Source of the DNA: Cyathus striatus
Lineage: Eukaryota > Basidiomycota > Agaricomycetes > Agaricales > Nidulariaceae
Length of the DNA stretch: 64,000 nt
Reading direction: 5' to 3'
NCBI GenBank assembly: GCA_025738555.1
Contig: JAOVFP010000003.1
Coordinates: forward strand, 248,001 to 312,000
The position numbers and the translations under genes were made by a program. Positions 20,876 through 34,308 of this stretch are shown one piece after another (the first letter of the stretch is position 1; each line of letters begins with the position of its first letter). The notes beneath the pieces were generated by a model that was given only the letters and a program-made list of their open reading frames with translations, had not been told where the DNA came from and made no database searches.

Positions 20876-21843
20876 ATCGCCGGGCGCGTAGCCTGTAGGA
20901 CGTGAACGAGACCTGGTTAGCCTTGGCCCGTGCTGCACATTGTCAAGAGCATCCTGAGGAACATCAACTTCTTTCCCACGCAAAACGGATCGGGAAAAAG
21001 GTAAAGCCTTAATCGCCGTAGCACGTACGTGACGTAAGTTGGTTCCGCTTCAAGCTTACCGATCATTTGAGCTCGCATTGACGACTCATCGTGAACGCGA
21101 GAGTTGTAACATTGCCGAGACCGAATATATTACCGCAAAAAATCCGATGCCATATGAAGAGTTGCACAGCAACACTGCGACGCAAGAAAGTATGAGGATA
21201 AAACATATAGGACATGAAAAACCGGACGAAAAGATACGAAGGAGAGGGGTGAGTGAGCTAAAAAGAGAAGAATCAGGATGTGACGCAAGAAAGAGGGGAG
21301 AAATGAACAGTACAGAACATCAGAATAACTATGTTGTATAGTAAGAGATAGTAAGAGGTGTACAGTGAATTTCTTTTTGCGAGGATAGTGTGCGGTAGAC
21401 GCGAAATTTGAACTGAGCGTGAATAAGTACCGGTTTGAGTGAGGAAGGTGAGTTGAATGTGAGCATATAAATGTGATACCAGTACTAGAAAACACGTAAT
21501 ACATAGACATACATATGAATACTGGTGAGAGAGACAAAGGTAAGAACAGTAATGGAATAGAAACCGCAACACATAATAGTGTGTAAGGAAATGTGTGAAT
21601 TGTGGATGCTATTGCTACCAGTATCGTGTAAAGGTGAAGGTTGTGTTGACACCTAAACAAATGAATTGAAAATGAGTAGGTTGAATGTCTGTTCAACTTA
21701 GGGAAAGCATGGTTGCACTAAATATAACGATTTATAAGAACTTTGAAGCGAAGTTCTGACACAAGACTTGACGAGATATTTATCATATTAATATCTCTTA
21801 GCATATCTCAGTAACATAATAAGTGATGCGCAGCCTACTCACT
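20876..21843. other. intergenic with possible exon remnant
   Basis: On the minus strand 20860-20983 reads RGKEVDVPQDALDNVQHGPR and continues Arg/Ser-rich into the GGAT repeat. It looks like a coding exon tail but has no recognisable family. Longer frames on both strands at 21039-21696 are compositionally poor and overlap each other. Confidence 0.3.
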
Positions 21844-24408
21844 TCACCATAATGGCATTTGATCATTCTTGGAGTTTTGAAAATGCTTTATAGCCATTTC
21901 ATAGCTAGCATCAAACTCGTTCTTGAATTTGTGAGCACCAAAATGCGTGATTTGGTGAGTATAATAGTGTTCGTTTTCAGACTCCGTTCCATTTTCTATC
22001 ACTTCACAATCCTAACTTACACCATTAGTAATGTGTAAAAATCACATGAATAGTACTATAATAGTACCAATAAAGAGCTCACCTTTAAAAATTTGTCAAC
22101 AGCTTTCATCAGTGGTTGCATATTATATTTAACATCATGTTTATAGCTATATGACAGTCGATATAGCTCATTTCTTTTATCACATACGGTTGAGAAGCAG
22201 TACTCAAAATCTTGTGCAAATTCCTGAAGAAATGTCTTAAAATAGAGGGATGGTTTTATTCTTTCCAGCAAATATTTGAAGCCGAATGGAGAAATTGCAT
22301 TTAACAACAACTTATGTTGCCGAATATGACCATGAATAATGTCACTATCATAACAAATAGTTAACATTGATAATGAAGTATTCATGAGTTTATGAACTTA
22401 CTCAGTAATACAATCCCATGCACCACGAAATATTTGCTCACTCTTCATGTCATTGAGAAAATAACCACCTGCTCTCAAAGGACTTTCAAGGATTTCTTGC
22501 AATATAATACATTCAAGATCATATCTTGTATAATCTGATAACTTTTTGGGAGAAATTCTATGGTTCTCATGAAAATTAAATACATTTTCTATATATTTAT
22601 ATAGAATATTCCTATCATTATTACTTGATGAAATATTTAACTCATATTCAATGGCCACAATATATGGCATTTGTCCGAAAATCTTACAGACATTCTCACT
22701 CAATAGAATTGCAGAATCCTACATAAAATTATACCACATGAAATTCAATTTTTAATGAAGATAATAACATAACTTACCAAGAAGACATGCAGATACATCA
22801 AATTTATAAAACATACAAAATGCTTGATAGAGATCTTGAATATTTTTAAAAACTTTCTTCAGAATAATTTTCACTATAGCTTCTATATTTGATCCACATT
22901 TCAATAACAACTTTTGTGTTAGATTTTGATCATAATCACTTGCTTTCAAATGATCAATAAAGTAGGTATATGCATAAGAGAGTGTGTGATTTTTGTAATC
23001 AATCTTATGAATTGGAATTTCATTATTTACAATGATATCAACACAACAACTCCCCAGAGCTATATGGGCATCTTTCTCAGAAACATGGAAGTATTTTGAT
23101 CTATCAGAGTCCTTCAGGAAGTCACTGAAAGATGCATGAAAGAAGTAAATATGTTCTTTATCAGACTTTGGAACAAATACTATAGAGTGCAGATCAGCTA
23201 GATGTAACAGTAGGTGAGACTTTGACATTCCCAAAAATAAAGCCATATTATGTATTCTAAAACCCATGTTTTCAAATAAAAATATTTGTGTTTGAAATAT
23301 AAGTTGTATATTACAGTAATTTGCTATGTTGTTGACAGCCATGGAGAGTATATGTGTATATACTGCATCCAGCTGTGCATAAGGTGTTGTTTCTCCTGGT
23401 TTTATATTAATGATAGTATTGTGGCTATCACAAGGATCATATTGATCATTTGTAATATATTTCATGACAGTAGATGCATAGATAAACTGCCCTGATGACC
23501 TTTGCACTAGAATTTTTAAGTCACTCTCTGAGGGCCAGTTTGGCATATTTGAAAGTTCAGAAAACAGTGTTCCATGTGTTTGCTTTACCACAGCAAATTC
23601 ACTTTGAAGATATGTTTCAATATCCTTATCAGGATTGTATTTATTGTCAAGAATTAATGGAATACACAATTGACCAATGGCTTCATCATTGAATGTCCTT
23701 CTGATTACTAACTCAGGTCTGCTTGCAATGAGAAAGCTCAAATAGATTCCTGGTTCTGATGCCACACCAGCAATCATCTTCAAAATTCTTGATTGCATTT
23801 CAGACCTGTTACACTCATCTAGACCATTAATTATTACCAGATGTGGAAGGTGTGAAGTGTTAGATTCCATGTTAAAGAAAAGTATTGGTAGGTGTAGAGT
23901 TGCAAGTGGCTTCAATACCAACTTTTCCATTTGAATCTCCATGGTATGTGACAATAATGCATCATTCCCTTCCAGTTCATTTATAATACTTCTTTTTGCA
24001 ACATGAACAACATTTCCTAGTTGGTGTGCAATGGTTGGCACAAGCTTAGCCCCATCATCTCTACCAGCTCCTGCAGCTGTTCTAGAAAAAAAGAAGCTTC
24101 CTATAAGTTTGTTCTCCTTACAACATCTTTCAGCTACTGTTTGAGCAATTGCAGATTTCCCTGCACCAGCAGGTCCATTTAACCACATTATTCTCTTATC
24201 AGGATCTTTTAAATCAACCCAGCTCATTATATCATCTATCACTGCTTTTCTGGTGTCAGGATGACATTTTGGAGTATCATATCATTCTTCTGACTGATGA
24301 CTAGCTCCAAGGCAAGAGGCTCCAGCAAGATGTTCCCATTCTATGATCATTGGTAAATGTGGTGGGATTAAGAAGGGACAATATATGTACCAGATTCACT
24401 GCTACGAC
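21844..24408 (-). pseudogene. NACHT-domain NTPase, copy 1 (5' truncated)
   Basis: STAND-type P-loop NTPase of the NACHT group, abundant in Agaricomycetes and thought to act in non-self recognition and cell death. The main exon (22778-24242) carries Walker A GPAGAGKS, FFFSRTAAGAGRDD, Walker B HLVIINGLDEC, the sensor SFLIASRPEL and FIYASTVMKYI. Further exons at 22403-22718, 22083-22344 and 21844-22011 are joined by introns of 58-71 bp with GTAAGT/GTGAGC donors; the last exon ends FQNSKNDQMPLW-stop. The junction of the first two exons does not keep frame with the strong donor at 22777. Upstream, SHQSEE is followed by TGA (24282-24284) where the copy at 62450 has CGA. Homology stops at 24408, where the KDZ element begins, so about the first 20 codons are lost. 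Confidence 0.85.
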
Positions 24409-24690
24409 GAGGTCTTTACCCTCCCCCACCCTTTTCACGTGAATTTCATGTGAAGTTTACCTGAAATTTTGGACCTTGATTTTCTCTGATTTTGGGGGAG
24501 TCCCCTGCAAATTGTTTCACATGAATTTCATGTGGAACAACGTGAATAGGTGAAATTCATGTGAAAAACCCTGCATGAAATTCATGTGAATTACACATGA
24601 ATTACACATGAATACATGAATATGTGAATTCTACATGAATTAACCATGTGAATTTCACATGACATTCACCTGGAATTCAGGTAAACATAA
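24409..24690. repeat. KDZ element 1 left terminal inverted region (CATGTG array)
   Basis: After the terminal block, a series of alternating CATGTGAA / TTCACATG words (about nine, spaced 10-25 bp) makes the region self-complementary and complementary to the right end. Such arrays could be transposase-binding sites (inference). Confidence 0.75.
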
Positions 24691-24734
24691 TTCTGTGTTT
24701 TAGTACTAGTACATGTAACAGTACTTACTTACTT

Positions 24735-24862
24735 TTATAATAAAAAAGAAAGTGGCACTATTGTGAATTGAACCCTTGACCATGTCTTATTACATAAGCA
24801 CAAGTTACCACATTCAAGCAGCTAATACTGTTACACTACAGGAGTGTTATTTGAAACTGATA
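24735..24862 (-). other. tRNA-like sequence near KDZ element 1 end
   Basis: On the minus strand: an A-box-like TAGTGTAACAGTATTAGC, a five-pair hairpin CTTAT-GTA-ATAAG in the position of a long variable arm, a B-box-like GGTTCAATTC, then TTTCTTTTTTATTATA. CACT near the start can pair with AGTG near the end. A canonical cloverleaf does not close, so this is a tRNA-derived or pol III promoter-like segment, not a tRNA gene. Element 2 has the counterpart at 60440-60570. Confidence 0.45.
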
Positions 24863-24949
24863 CCTTAGTGTATAGGTCAACCATGCAACTGCACGCGTCT
24901 GTCAGACCATTTTGGTCCATGGCATCTTCTGGCATTACGACTGCCTTGT

Positions 24950-27165
24950 TGTTGCACACCCCATCTGTTGTTACCCTTCCCTCCACTCCTCACATTTCCC
25001 TTCCTCCCCTCCCTCTCCCCTTCTCTCTTCTTTCTCCTCCCCTCCCCCCAACCACTGGTGACACTGAAGGCACACAACACAACTGGCACCACACAAAGCA
25101 GACAAGGAGCAGCGGTGGAGGTAGGGCGAGAGAGAAGAGGTGTAGGAGGACAACATTCAGTGGAGGGAGATGGAGAGGGGTGATGAGAAAAATGAAGGGA
25201 TCGACAACAGGTGGGTCGACAACGATGGGGACAGTGGGGACAATATCTAACGACAGCCACAGCACCCCTATCCTCCCTTCTGCGTTATGACATGATGACA
25301 CCATGCCACCCAGCCAGTGTGGACAGTGTTGGATCCCCATGCGTCTCATCCCCACAATGTCACCCAGCACTCCCATCCTTCCCTCTGCGTCATGACACAG
25401 CAATGCCATATCATCCAGCCAGTGGGAACAGCTCTCTCCCCATGTGTCTATCGCCTCCGTCCTCCCCTCCGCCTCATTGTGGCAATGACAATGCCACACC
25501 ACCAGCACGTCTATCACCACTGTGTTGGCCAGTGCCCCTGTCCCCCCCCTTGCTGTGACGACGATGACACCACACTGTGTTGGCCAGCGCCCCCATCCCC
25601 CCCTCATCGTGACAACAGTGATGCCACACTACCAATGCCTCTATCCCCACCATGTCGACCAGTGCCCCCATCCCCCCCCTCACCGTGATGATGATGACAC
25701 CACACCGTATTGGTCAGCACCCAGAACAATGGTCAGGACTATGACTGTGAGGACAGTGCCCAGTGCGTAATGTCCATGACAACCATGATGCCAATGCCCA
25801 CAGTGAGAATGCGGACAGCACCTAGGCCCCAATGCCCCTGCTGACGCCAACGACTGCGAGGACAGGGCCCATGAAGACAACCACAATGCCAACATCCATG
25901 AGGACGACGATGGTGACTAGTACCCAATGCCGAACACCCCAATGACAGCGCTGAATGCTAATGACAAAGGCAGTGCACAGCGGGAGAGGTAGTGGGGGGT
26001 GCATAGCAAGGTGAACAATGAGTAGCGGGAGGGGTGGTGCATAGCACATAGCGAGAGGGGGGATTGATAGGCACTGTCACCGTGCATCTCGTCCCCCCAA
26101 AGTCACCCAGTGCCCCATCTCACAGCGCCCTTGTCTTCACCTCTGTGTTGTTGTCACAATGACATCATGGCACCCAGCCAGTGAGGACACCATCCTCTGT
26201 CTTATCTCTCCCAGCATCCCTGTCCTCCCTCTGCATCTCAAAGTGCACCATCCTCCATCTCATCTCCCCATAAGTCTCATCCCCACCATGTCTAACAGTG
26301 CCCCCATCCTCCCTCTGCATCACAACACAATGACGCCATGCTGCCCAGCTGGTGAGGACACCGTCCTCCCACCACACATCTCATCCCACTGAGTGCCTCC
26401 TCTCCTCTGCGTCACGACACCCCCAGGTGTCTCATCTCACCCAGCACCCCATCCTCCCCTCTGCATCGTAACATGGTCTGTGTCATGACAACAACAACAC
26501 CATGGTGAGGAGGCATTCTCTTCCGCACATCTCATCTCCCTGTGCCCCTGTCCTCCCCTATTGTTGCAACACGACAACGATGTCATGCCACCTAGCTCTA
26601 GCTGGTGAGGACATCGTCGTCCATCCTCATTTCACCCCCCCACCCCTGTCACAATGATGCCAACGTGCAGCACACAGCAGGAGGACACATACCAAGGGGG
26701 GATAGATAGCAAGGGGGATAGATAGCAAGGGGGATAGATAGTGCATAGTGAGGGGGGAATGAATAACAAGGAGGGTAGATAGCGCATAGTGAGGGAGGGG
26801 ATTGATAGTGAGAAGGATGGATAGTGCATATGAGGGGGGGGATCAATAGCACATAGCGCATAGTGAGGGGGGGGGGATTCATAGCACAGAGGGGGGGATT
26901 GATAGTGCAGAGGGGAGGATTGATAGTGCAGAGGGGGGGATCAATAATGCATAGCGCATAGCAAGGAGGGGAATCGATGGCACAGAGGGGGTATTGATTG
27001 TGCAGATCGATAATGCATAGCACATAGCAAGGAGGGGGAATCGATGGCGCAGAGGGGGATATTGATAGCACAGAGGGAGGGATTGATAGCACAGAGGGAG
27101 GATTGATAGCACTTAGTGCATAGCAAGTGAGAGGAATCGACAGTGCAGAGGAGGCTTAGTTAGTA
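24950..27165. repeat. skewed low-complexity tract of KDZ element 1
   Basis: Pyrimidine-rich CTCCCC stretches (24970-25050) lead into degenerate minisatellites around ACACCATGCCACCCAGCCAG (25290-26400) and then purine-rich units of about 25 bp of the type GATAGCACAGAGGGGGGATT (26700-27130). Many long open frames occur on both strands, all repetitive in translation, so none is called as a gene. Confidence 0.8.
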
Positions 27166-27688
27166 ATGTAAAACACTTTATTCTTGCATCTTGTAGATTA
27201 TTATAATACATTTGTTTGTTATGTACTATTAACACATTTTTGCAAGTGATGTGTGCTCATTTTATTCTGTTAACATGTTTGCGCAAGCAATGTGTGTGTA
27301 CTATTAATACATCTGCACAAACAATACATGTTTTTACCATTCTATTAACACATTTGCACAAGCGATGCATGTATTATCTATGCATTTGTGTGCATGATGT
27401 AAGCGGCATGCCAAAATAGGGCATATTTTATGATGAACCGGGGGAATGGCCTGTTTTAATTAGAATAGAAGCAGTTGCCACCCCATTTTCGGACTTTTAT
27501 TCACACAAGAAGCTTTCAAGATAATTTTAGACCTGGTCAGCAGGCATACATGTGGCATATGTGTGGGTATGGAAGGGTCTACTTATCTTTTCCTTGCCCT
27601 GCCCCCACTTGTTTCACAACCCCCACATTGTCTGCTGCAGTAAGAATTTCAATTATATATATATATTAAATACTAATTCTTGTGTCAG
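27166..27688. other. leader region of KDZ element 1 gene
   Basis: Degenerate units of the type TATTAACACATTTGCACAAGC at 27220-27400, then a stretch ending TCTGCTGCAG and CTTGTGTCAG (27679-27688), both plausible intron acceptors before the first recognisable exon. No earlier coding exon is identifiable. Confidence 0.4.
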
Positions 27689-30387
27689 ACTGACCCTATC
27701 ATTAAACATATTGGCTACAGTAAGGCTTCAAGTGCTGTTAGCACAAATGAAACTTTGGCTCATTCTAAGAGTGAGGATAATAAGTCTAGCTATTCAGTTG
27801 AGAACACCCAGATTGCCAATAAGTTATCTCCAAGAGAGAGGACTATTGTATCCATTTATGAGGTAGACCAGTCACTCCTTGAACTTACTGGAAAATGGTC
27901 AATTCAGGAGGCATGGAAAGTCTACAGTGAGGTTAATAGGGTTAAACACTTAGTGGACATAAATTCTAAACCATTGCCTGATGGGTTTGCTAAACCATCA
28001 TCCTCTGATATTTATAAACTTTTTGGGATTGGAACTACTGCATGGCACAACTGGGATGTTTTTCTGAAGAGACTTTCCAACTATCCAGACATGGCAGAAT
28101 GGCTAAGTGATAATAATCCTGATATGAACAATATGCATGAGCTTTGGGGCTTGGAGAAGTCTTCTGGATTTACAAGAGTCAATTTAGAGGTCTGGATGGA
28201 TGCCAGAGACAAGGCTAATAAAGATAAAGCAGCTGGTAAAGAGAAGGCCAGTGATTCAAAGCAGAAATCAGCCAAAGGGAAGGACAAGGGGAAATCAAAG
28301 AAAGGAGCTGGAATTAAGAACAAGTAAGTAGTTGTACATCATGTGGTGTTAAAGTTTGTATCATGTAATTTTAGTTTCTTTAACGTTGTCATTTGGTTAC
28401 TTCAAATATGCATTTCTCTATTGCTCAGGCACTCATATTTAGTTGCACTGTATTACTTGCCAATGGCTTATGCTATAGGAACTGAACAAGAGTTTCCTAT
28501 GTTAAAGTTTAGCCAATTTAGTCAGTTTATTGAAGCAAACTTTGGATCAAAGATTAGCCTATCAACAGTTATATTTTTGCTGTTTTCTCTAACAAGTAAT
28601 GTTGAGCTGTTAAATTTACATGCAAGACAACAGTATCATGAAGGAAATGAACAACAACACTAACTGCTTGGATTAATGTGCTGTCAATGGCTGTTACATC
28701 TTCTCTTGGTAGTAAAACTAAATATTTATTTCAAGAAAATATAATTCCAGATCACTATTATGATGATGACATTAACTATAATATTTCTGCAAAACTAGAT
28801 GCATTTTCCAAATTTCTTAAATTGCATCCATATAATGAGACAGGGCACTATATTGGAGAGCTAGGACCTGTTTCAGATACTAAATTAACTCCAGTATGAA
28901 TGATATGTCCATCATTTATGCACTGCAATGGTGCATCATGTGATGGGTCTTCATTAACACAAAATTCAAAATATTGAGATATACCAAAAGTTACATTAAT
29001 TGAGGGTACAAAAATTTATCATGAATCATATATACTAACAGGATCTTGCTCTAAGTGTAAATCAATATACTATGCTGATCATAAACATATATCTATTACT
29101 GGTCAGAGACCACAAAAAGAATATTGAAATAAAGCACATTATTTTAAAATAGGTACTCATCTTTGGGTGAATCGAGTATTCTCTAAAGCAATAATGCATG
29201 GTATATACAGTTTTCATGCATCAGCTGCAGCATATGCTGAATATTGGAGTAATAGCTTTGGAAATAACATTGAAATTAGTCACAAGCAAATTTGGCATGC
29301 CTTTATAGATGAGTCTATTTGGACTGTAAGCTTAATTACTGGTAGACAACTTACTGTTGATGATCATCTACCAATCAATGAAATTACACATTATGCATTT
29401 GAGCATCTTGGGGCAAATGGAATTGTTAAACCTCCATCAGAGCACAGCTGCTTAGAATGTACTCAAAGTACAAGTCTACAGCTGATAACATGACTAACTA
29501 CAGAAGTAATATTACAACAGAAAATTTTGCTCCCATGAAGATGGTTGTAGTAGAAGGTGTTGTAATGGGCCCAACTGTATGTGTATTTATTTATTTATTA
29601 TAAACTTAGACTTAACAATGATTTAGCACTGTGCAATGGAGGGTTTTCATGCTGAAGTTAACAATTATTGTGGTGGTGTATTCTGCAGACATCACAACAT
29701 ACAATATGGACCCAAATGTCGTGTTAAGAGTTGTGATGCACAAAAAGTTGCAGGTACAGAAGCATGTGAGGCTCATAAAGAAATGTGGAATAAGCATAAG
29801 TCAAATTACAGTTCAGCAAGTCTTTCTGGACTAAAAAGAGCACTGAAACGCAGAAATGAAAATCTGGCATGGCTACCTAATATTAATCTCATGTCCAGTA
29901 TATATATGTATTGACAAAGCCTGTCTGGTTCTACATTCAGTTCTGAAAAATATTCTTTATCGACCTTGGCTACTGAATAGTCGATTTGTTGTTGATGGAT
30001 ATCACTATACAAATCATAAGGCAGATGATGACCTTTGTCATACATTTTGCAATCCTGCACCAAGTGATGGCTCTGCTCCTAATCTTGTAATAATTGAACA
30101 TGATCAGAATGGTCAACCATATTACAAGAGAGCTTTTAATACACAGGTAAGATATAAGTATTAAATCTTAATAACTATTAATTCATTATCAGGCATGTGA
30201 GCAACTCAATTCTTGGCTGGGTGAGTTTGAGTCTATTCTCAAATGAATGACAGTATCAAACTTTAATTGGTTTCTACATGCAATGTTGGTTTATCACACA
30301 CAACATATTTTGGATAGACAACAGCAAAGAGCAATGAAGACAAGGCTTAGTGATGATCTACCTGAGGATATGGATGTGGACATATAA
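27689..30387 (+). pseudogene. KDZ-type transposase with CxC5/CxC6 cysteine clusters, copy 1
   Basis: Homologue of the better preserved copy at 55147-58105. Segments in order: SAP-like N-terminal exon (WHNWDVFLKRL, ELWGLEKSSGFTRVNLEVW) ending in Lys/Gly-rich residues; an exon with SLSTVIFLLFSLTSNVELLNLH; a CxC5-like cluster (MICPSFMHCNGASC, then GSCSKCKSIYYADH); HLWVNRVFSKAIMHGIYSFH; a CxC6-like cluster (GGVFCRHHN, RVKSCDAQ, EACEAH); and a catalytic RNase H-like part with CIDKACLVL, FVVDGYHY and, after an intron, ACEQLNSWL supplying D, D and E. TGA stops fall near 28898, 28977, 29126 and 30245. A stretch of about 70 residues between the CxC6 cluster and CIDKAC is missing. Not functional as it stands. 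Confidence 0.8.
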
Positions 30388-30444
30388 TAGATAAATTTAC
30401 AATATTCTTTAACTTTCATATGTAATTCTAAGTTCTAAATCTTT

Positions 30445-30883
30445 AAAATACATTTTTTATATAGAAAATAATATACATTTCATGTATATTTCACATTAAT
30501 TTTATGTAACTATTGGACTGTACATGCATATGAATTTGACCTGTATTTCATGTGAAATTCACATGAATTTCATGTAACTATTGCACTGTACATGCATATG
30601 AATTTGACCTGTATTTCATGTGTACTTCACATGGATTTCACGTGAAATTCACATGAATTTCATGTAACTATTGCACTGTACATGACTTGTATTTCATGTG
30701 AATTTCATATTTAAATTTCACCTGTTTTTCACCTAGTTTCCACCTAAACTTCACTTGAATTTCACCAAATTTTGGTGATTTTGGAACATCCTAGATGAAG
30801 GTGAAATTCATGTGAACTTCACATGTTTTCACGTGAATTTCATGTGAAGTTTAGGTGAAAGGGTGGGGGAGGGATAAGTACTG
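30445..30883. repeat. KDZ element 1 right terminal inverted region (CATGTG array)
   Basis: Dense TTCATGTGAAATTCACATG-type words, including a near-exact 60-70 bp direct duplication (starting ACTATTGCACTGTACATG...). It ends GGGTGGGGGAGGGATAAGTACTG, the inverse of the left terminus. Confidence 0.75.
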
Positions 30884-33800
30884 CATTTTCCATGCCTCCA
30901 CTTAACAATTATGTTGCTTAATTGATATCAGCCTCTCTGCTCATTGTCTCCCATGCCTCTGTTTATCAATTTTCTGCATGACAACCTTCCTGCCCATTGT
31001 TTCCCACACTTCTGCTAATCATATTCAGTCCCCACTCACTGCTGCCCACCCCTCTTCTCAATAATTCCCATGGTATTTCCTTTGCTAAATACTCACCCTC
31101 AATATTTCCCACATATTTTAGTGTTGCCCACTGCTTCCCATGCTTCATCATTCCATCAATTCATTGTTCCCCACCCTCTGCTTTCATTTTCCCATGCACA
31201 TATTGTGCATTCATTGAACTTCCCCTTAAATTTATAACAAATCAACAGTACATATGCTTCATAAATTATAACTGTAGGATTCACTGTACAGAAGTATTAA
31301 TTATTTCGCATTTTTATATGATTAACCTTTCTTGCAATACCCAAGGTACACCATAATGTATAAAGTAAAATATATAACATATATTACAAAAAGATTCAAG
31401 GGAAAATATTAAATACTGAGCTAAATAATGCAAAATTACCTGCTCACTGTTGAGCATGATGATGAGGAAGGGTGCCCATCAACACATCACCCATCAATAT
31501 GTGCGGCAGCCTTGAGGAAAGTGAGTTTGATGGCATTGATGAATGTCAATGACAGTAATTGCAACATTGACAAAGGTGAGAAGAAGTGTGGGAAATTTTG
31601 AACAATGCAAAATGTTGAAGGAAATGGCAGGTGGGGGCCGGACAAAGGGGAGATAGGAGTAGTGTAGTGGTTTTGAAATGGTACTCCATTAATTACAGAA
31701 TTTTCTTGCTCAGTTAATATATGGTACAATAATTTTGATTCAGTACTCCAGTTATCACAGAATAATATTGCTCCAATGATGTACCATGTATAACAAGAAA
31801 TGTGCTGTACATTGTACCATGCATACTGTAAATAGTACTGTACAATTTTTGATGTACCACACAGTACTGTGCAGTGTACTGTACAGTACCATTAAAAACT
31901 ACTAGCCCATAACTAGCTCAATGCCAACAAACCTCAAAACAAATCTCCCTATTACCCCCAACAATCTAAAGGACTACACAAGGACTATGAATTGGTCCTA
32001 CTGCTATGCCATAAAGCAATGGAAGGATGATGTCCAATGAGAAGTTGGTGACATCACAGGGTTGATTCCAAAATATCTCAAACCACCCCAGAATCTCAAA
32101 GTACATTCTCCCTTCCTGATCTCTATCTCTCATATCTTATCCAACACCATTTCACTTTTACATTCCACTAATGCAGAAAGTCTTATTCCTCACTGATAAT
32201 CTCTCTGTAGCACCAAATGTTGCACAATTGGCATAGGCAAGCACAGTCAATGAGGACTGTATGACCACTAAGCATGTTTGATTGCATGCATTTTTGTCAG
32301 CTATCATTTTGTTATGGAAGTTTTGAAGTCCAAGTTGCAATGGCCACATACAAGAGGAAGCTTCTGAAAATAAGGATTTTGACATTGCCTGTGACATTGC
32401 CAATCTGAGAATTGATGTTGCTGTGATGTTGCTTGATGTTGCTTGCATTGCCTGACATTGCCGGACATTGCCTGTGATGTTGTGTGATGTTGCCTTTGAT
32501 CTTGCTGGAGGTTCAATGTTTCCCATGCCCTCTGCTCTGCCTTTGTTTATATTTGTATGCAGTGTTGATCCCCTTTCTCATCACTGCAGCAACACATCAC
32601 ACTTTCTTGTCATCATGCTCAATATTGAGCAAGTATTTTCTTATTTTTTAGTTCAATTCTTTATCATTTTCTTCGATTATTTTTGCATTATTTAATATAT
32701 ATTATGATATATGTACTGCACACTATTTTACTATGTAATGAAGGGGATAAAGCTATTAAACATGTGAATTAGAGACTGTTTTTAAATAATCTTCTACTGT
32801 AATATGTTCCATCCTCTGTGAAATAGGCAATAATATGTTGTATTATAAATAGTAGACTGTGTGTTTGATTAAAGGAAATGTAATAAAAGTGTAAAAGTGA
32901 GAGCGGATACGTGGGAAACAATGAGTGGGAGATGGGCCATGGTGATATGCATGTGATAACCCAAAGGGAAGGGCAGGAGGCAGCTGGAATTGATTAGTGA
33001 GGGGTGTGGGAATAATAAAATTGATTGCAGGCACTTTGCTGCACTGGCATTGCCTGTGATGTTGCCAGACATTGTGTGACGTTGCCACGTGAGATTTGAC
33101 GTTGCCTCACTGGCAACATCAAAATCTGGGCAACGTCAAAATCTAGTAGCCCATTTGTTGGTTTGTGGAGTTTCCTGGCATTGACAGTGGCCCTGAGGAA
33201 TGAGAGCTGCTCTTCAAGAGACTGAAGTGGCTGAGAAGTTCCAGAAGTCATGTTAACAAGAGGATGGGGAAGCCCTGCTATGTATGACAGACTGTAAGAC
33301 AGAGTAACTCCAGAGGTTTAAAATAGGGTGCCATCAGTGTTGAATTGCTTTGCAATGACGTGAGGTACAATCCTATACATCCTATACTTGGGATAGTCAC
33401 AGCTGATTTCAAATATGCAATGGATGCAAGCGTTGAAAATGTTAATGAAACCCAAAATATGTTATGGTAAGTACTCTTTCCTTACTAGACTTTCATGATA
33501 TAACCCCAGAGTTTATTGTGATCGGCAGACAGGTGCATCAAGGTATACTTTTCCATTTAAGGTATTCCCCTTTTTTCTGTTCCTTTTAGAAGCACTACAC
33601 CGAAATAGGCACCCGTTTCTCGTCATTGACGTGTCTTTCGGCTCATACCACGTCTCTCTCGAAGACACGGTGCGATTAAGTAGTCCGAGAAGCGGACGTC
33701 GAAAGCGTGAAGCTAGAACGAGGCAGTGTTGGAGGGTCAGTCAATGGGGGTCAATGCCGTCTGATTATGTTATACACCATCCGACCTATAGACGGGTCGG

Positions 33801-34308
33801 TCAAACGTCTTGACGGGGTCTCTACGGGTCTATAATCAAAATCGTTCCCACCCCTTTCATGACCCAGGAATTAGAGCGCTGAGAGATGCCACAGTTAACG
33901 CTCGGGTTTGGTGCTTAGTAATATCGTCTGGCATGTTCCATTGACCGTCAGTGGTTGACCGGTTGACTGTCAATCACTGACTTAGACCCTTTTGACTGAC
34001 CGAGTCTGACCTGGTCATTGACAACGCTGGAACGAGGGAGCTAGATCGCGCCCGAATCATACTTAAATATCTGTTTGCCACTTTCCTAGCAAGTTATAAT
34101 TTACATACACGAGCACAAAGGAGAATAAGTTGGAAGGCAAGTTTCAATCTCTTGCCCTCCCTATGTAATTTACGAGTATATATATTAAACATCCAATTAA
34201 TAAGTACATGTGAGCTTGGTTGCTAACGCGGAGCGAAGATCTGTCAAGTAAGTAACATAGCGTTAGTCCGAATATTCAGACACCTTCAGATAGAAAAAAA
34301 ACACACAT
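30884..34308. other. 3.4-kb gene-poor region with short repeats
   Basis: No gene is supported. Visible structure: GTAC-rich palindromic words (TGTACAGTACC type) at 31770-31890; clusters of GACATTGCCTGTGATGTTGC words at 32375-32510 and 33050-33160; and a patch of TTGACTG/GACTGTCAA words at 33935-34030. The plus-strand sequence at 31930-32020 has a protein-like reading (NNLKDYTRTMNWSYCYAIKQ) interrupted soon after by TGA, perhaps a retroelement remnant. Confidence 0.4.

Larger units (their letters stand above)
24409..30883 (+). mobile_element. KDZ-type DNA transposon, element 1
   Basis: 6475 bp between inverted ends of the form (C/G)AGTACTTTACCCTCCCCCACC: AGGTCTTTACCCTCCCCC at the left, and the reverse complement of AGTACTTATCCCTCCCCC at the right. 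Inside, from left: CATGTG palindrome array, tRNA-like sequence, repetitive skewed tract, transposase gene, second palindrome array. Element 2 has the same order, inverted, at 6465 bp. I see no target duplication; the left flank is NACHT exon and the right flank is unrelated. The ends are inferred by comparing four termini. Confidence 0.7.

Noticed and set aside
21130..21696. 188-codon minus frame
   Set aside because: Unusual His/Ser/Leu/Phe composition, overlaps other frames, no domain seen.
24844..26392. Several long frames on both strands in KDZ element 1
   Set aside because: Overlapping frames in repetitive sequence, all compositionally biased.
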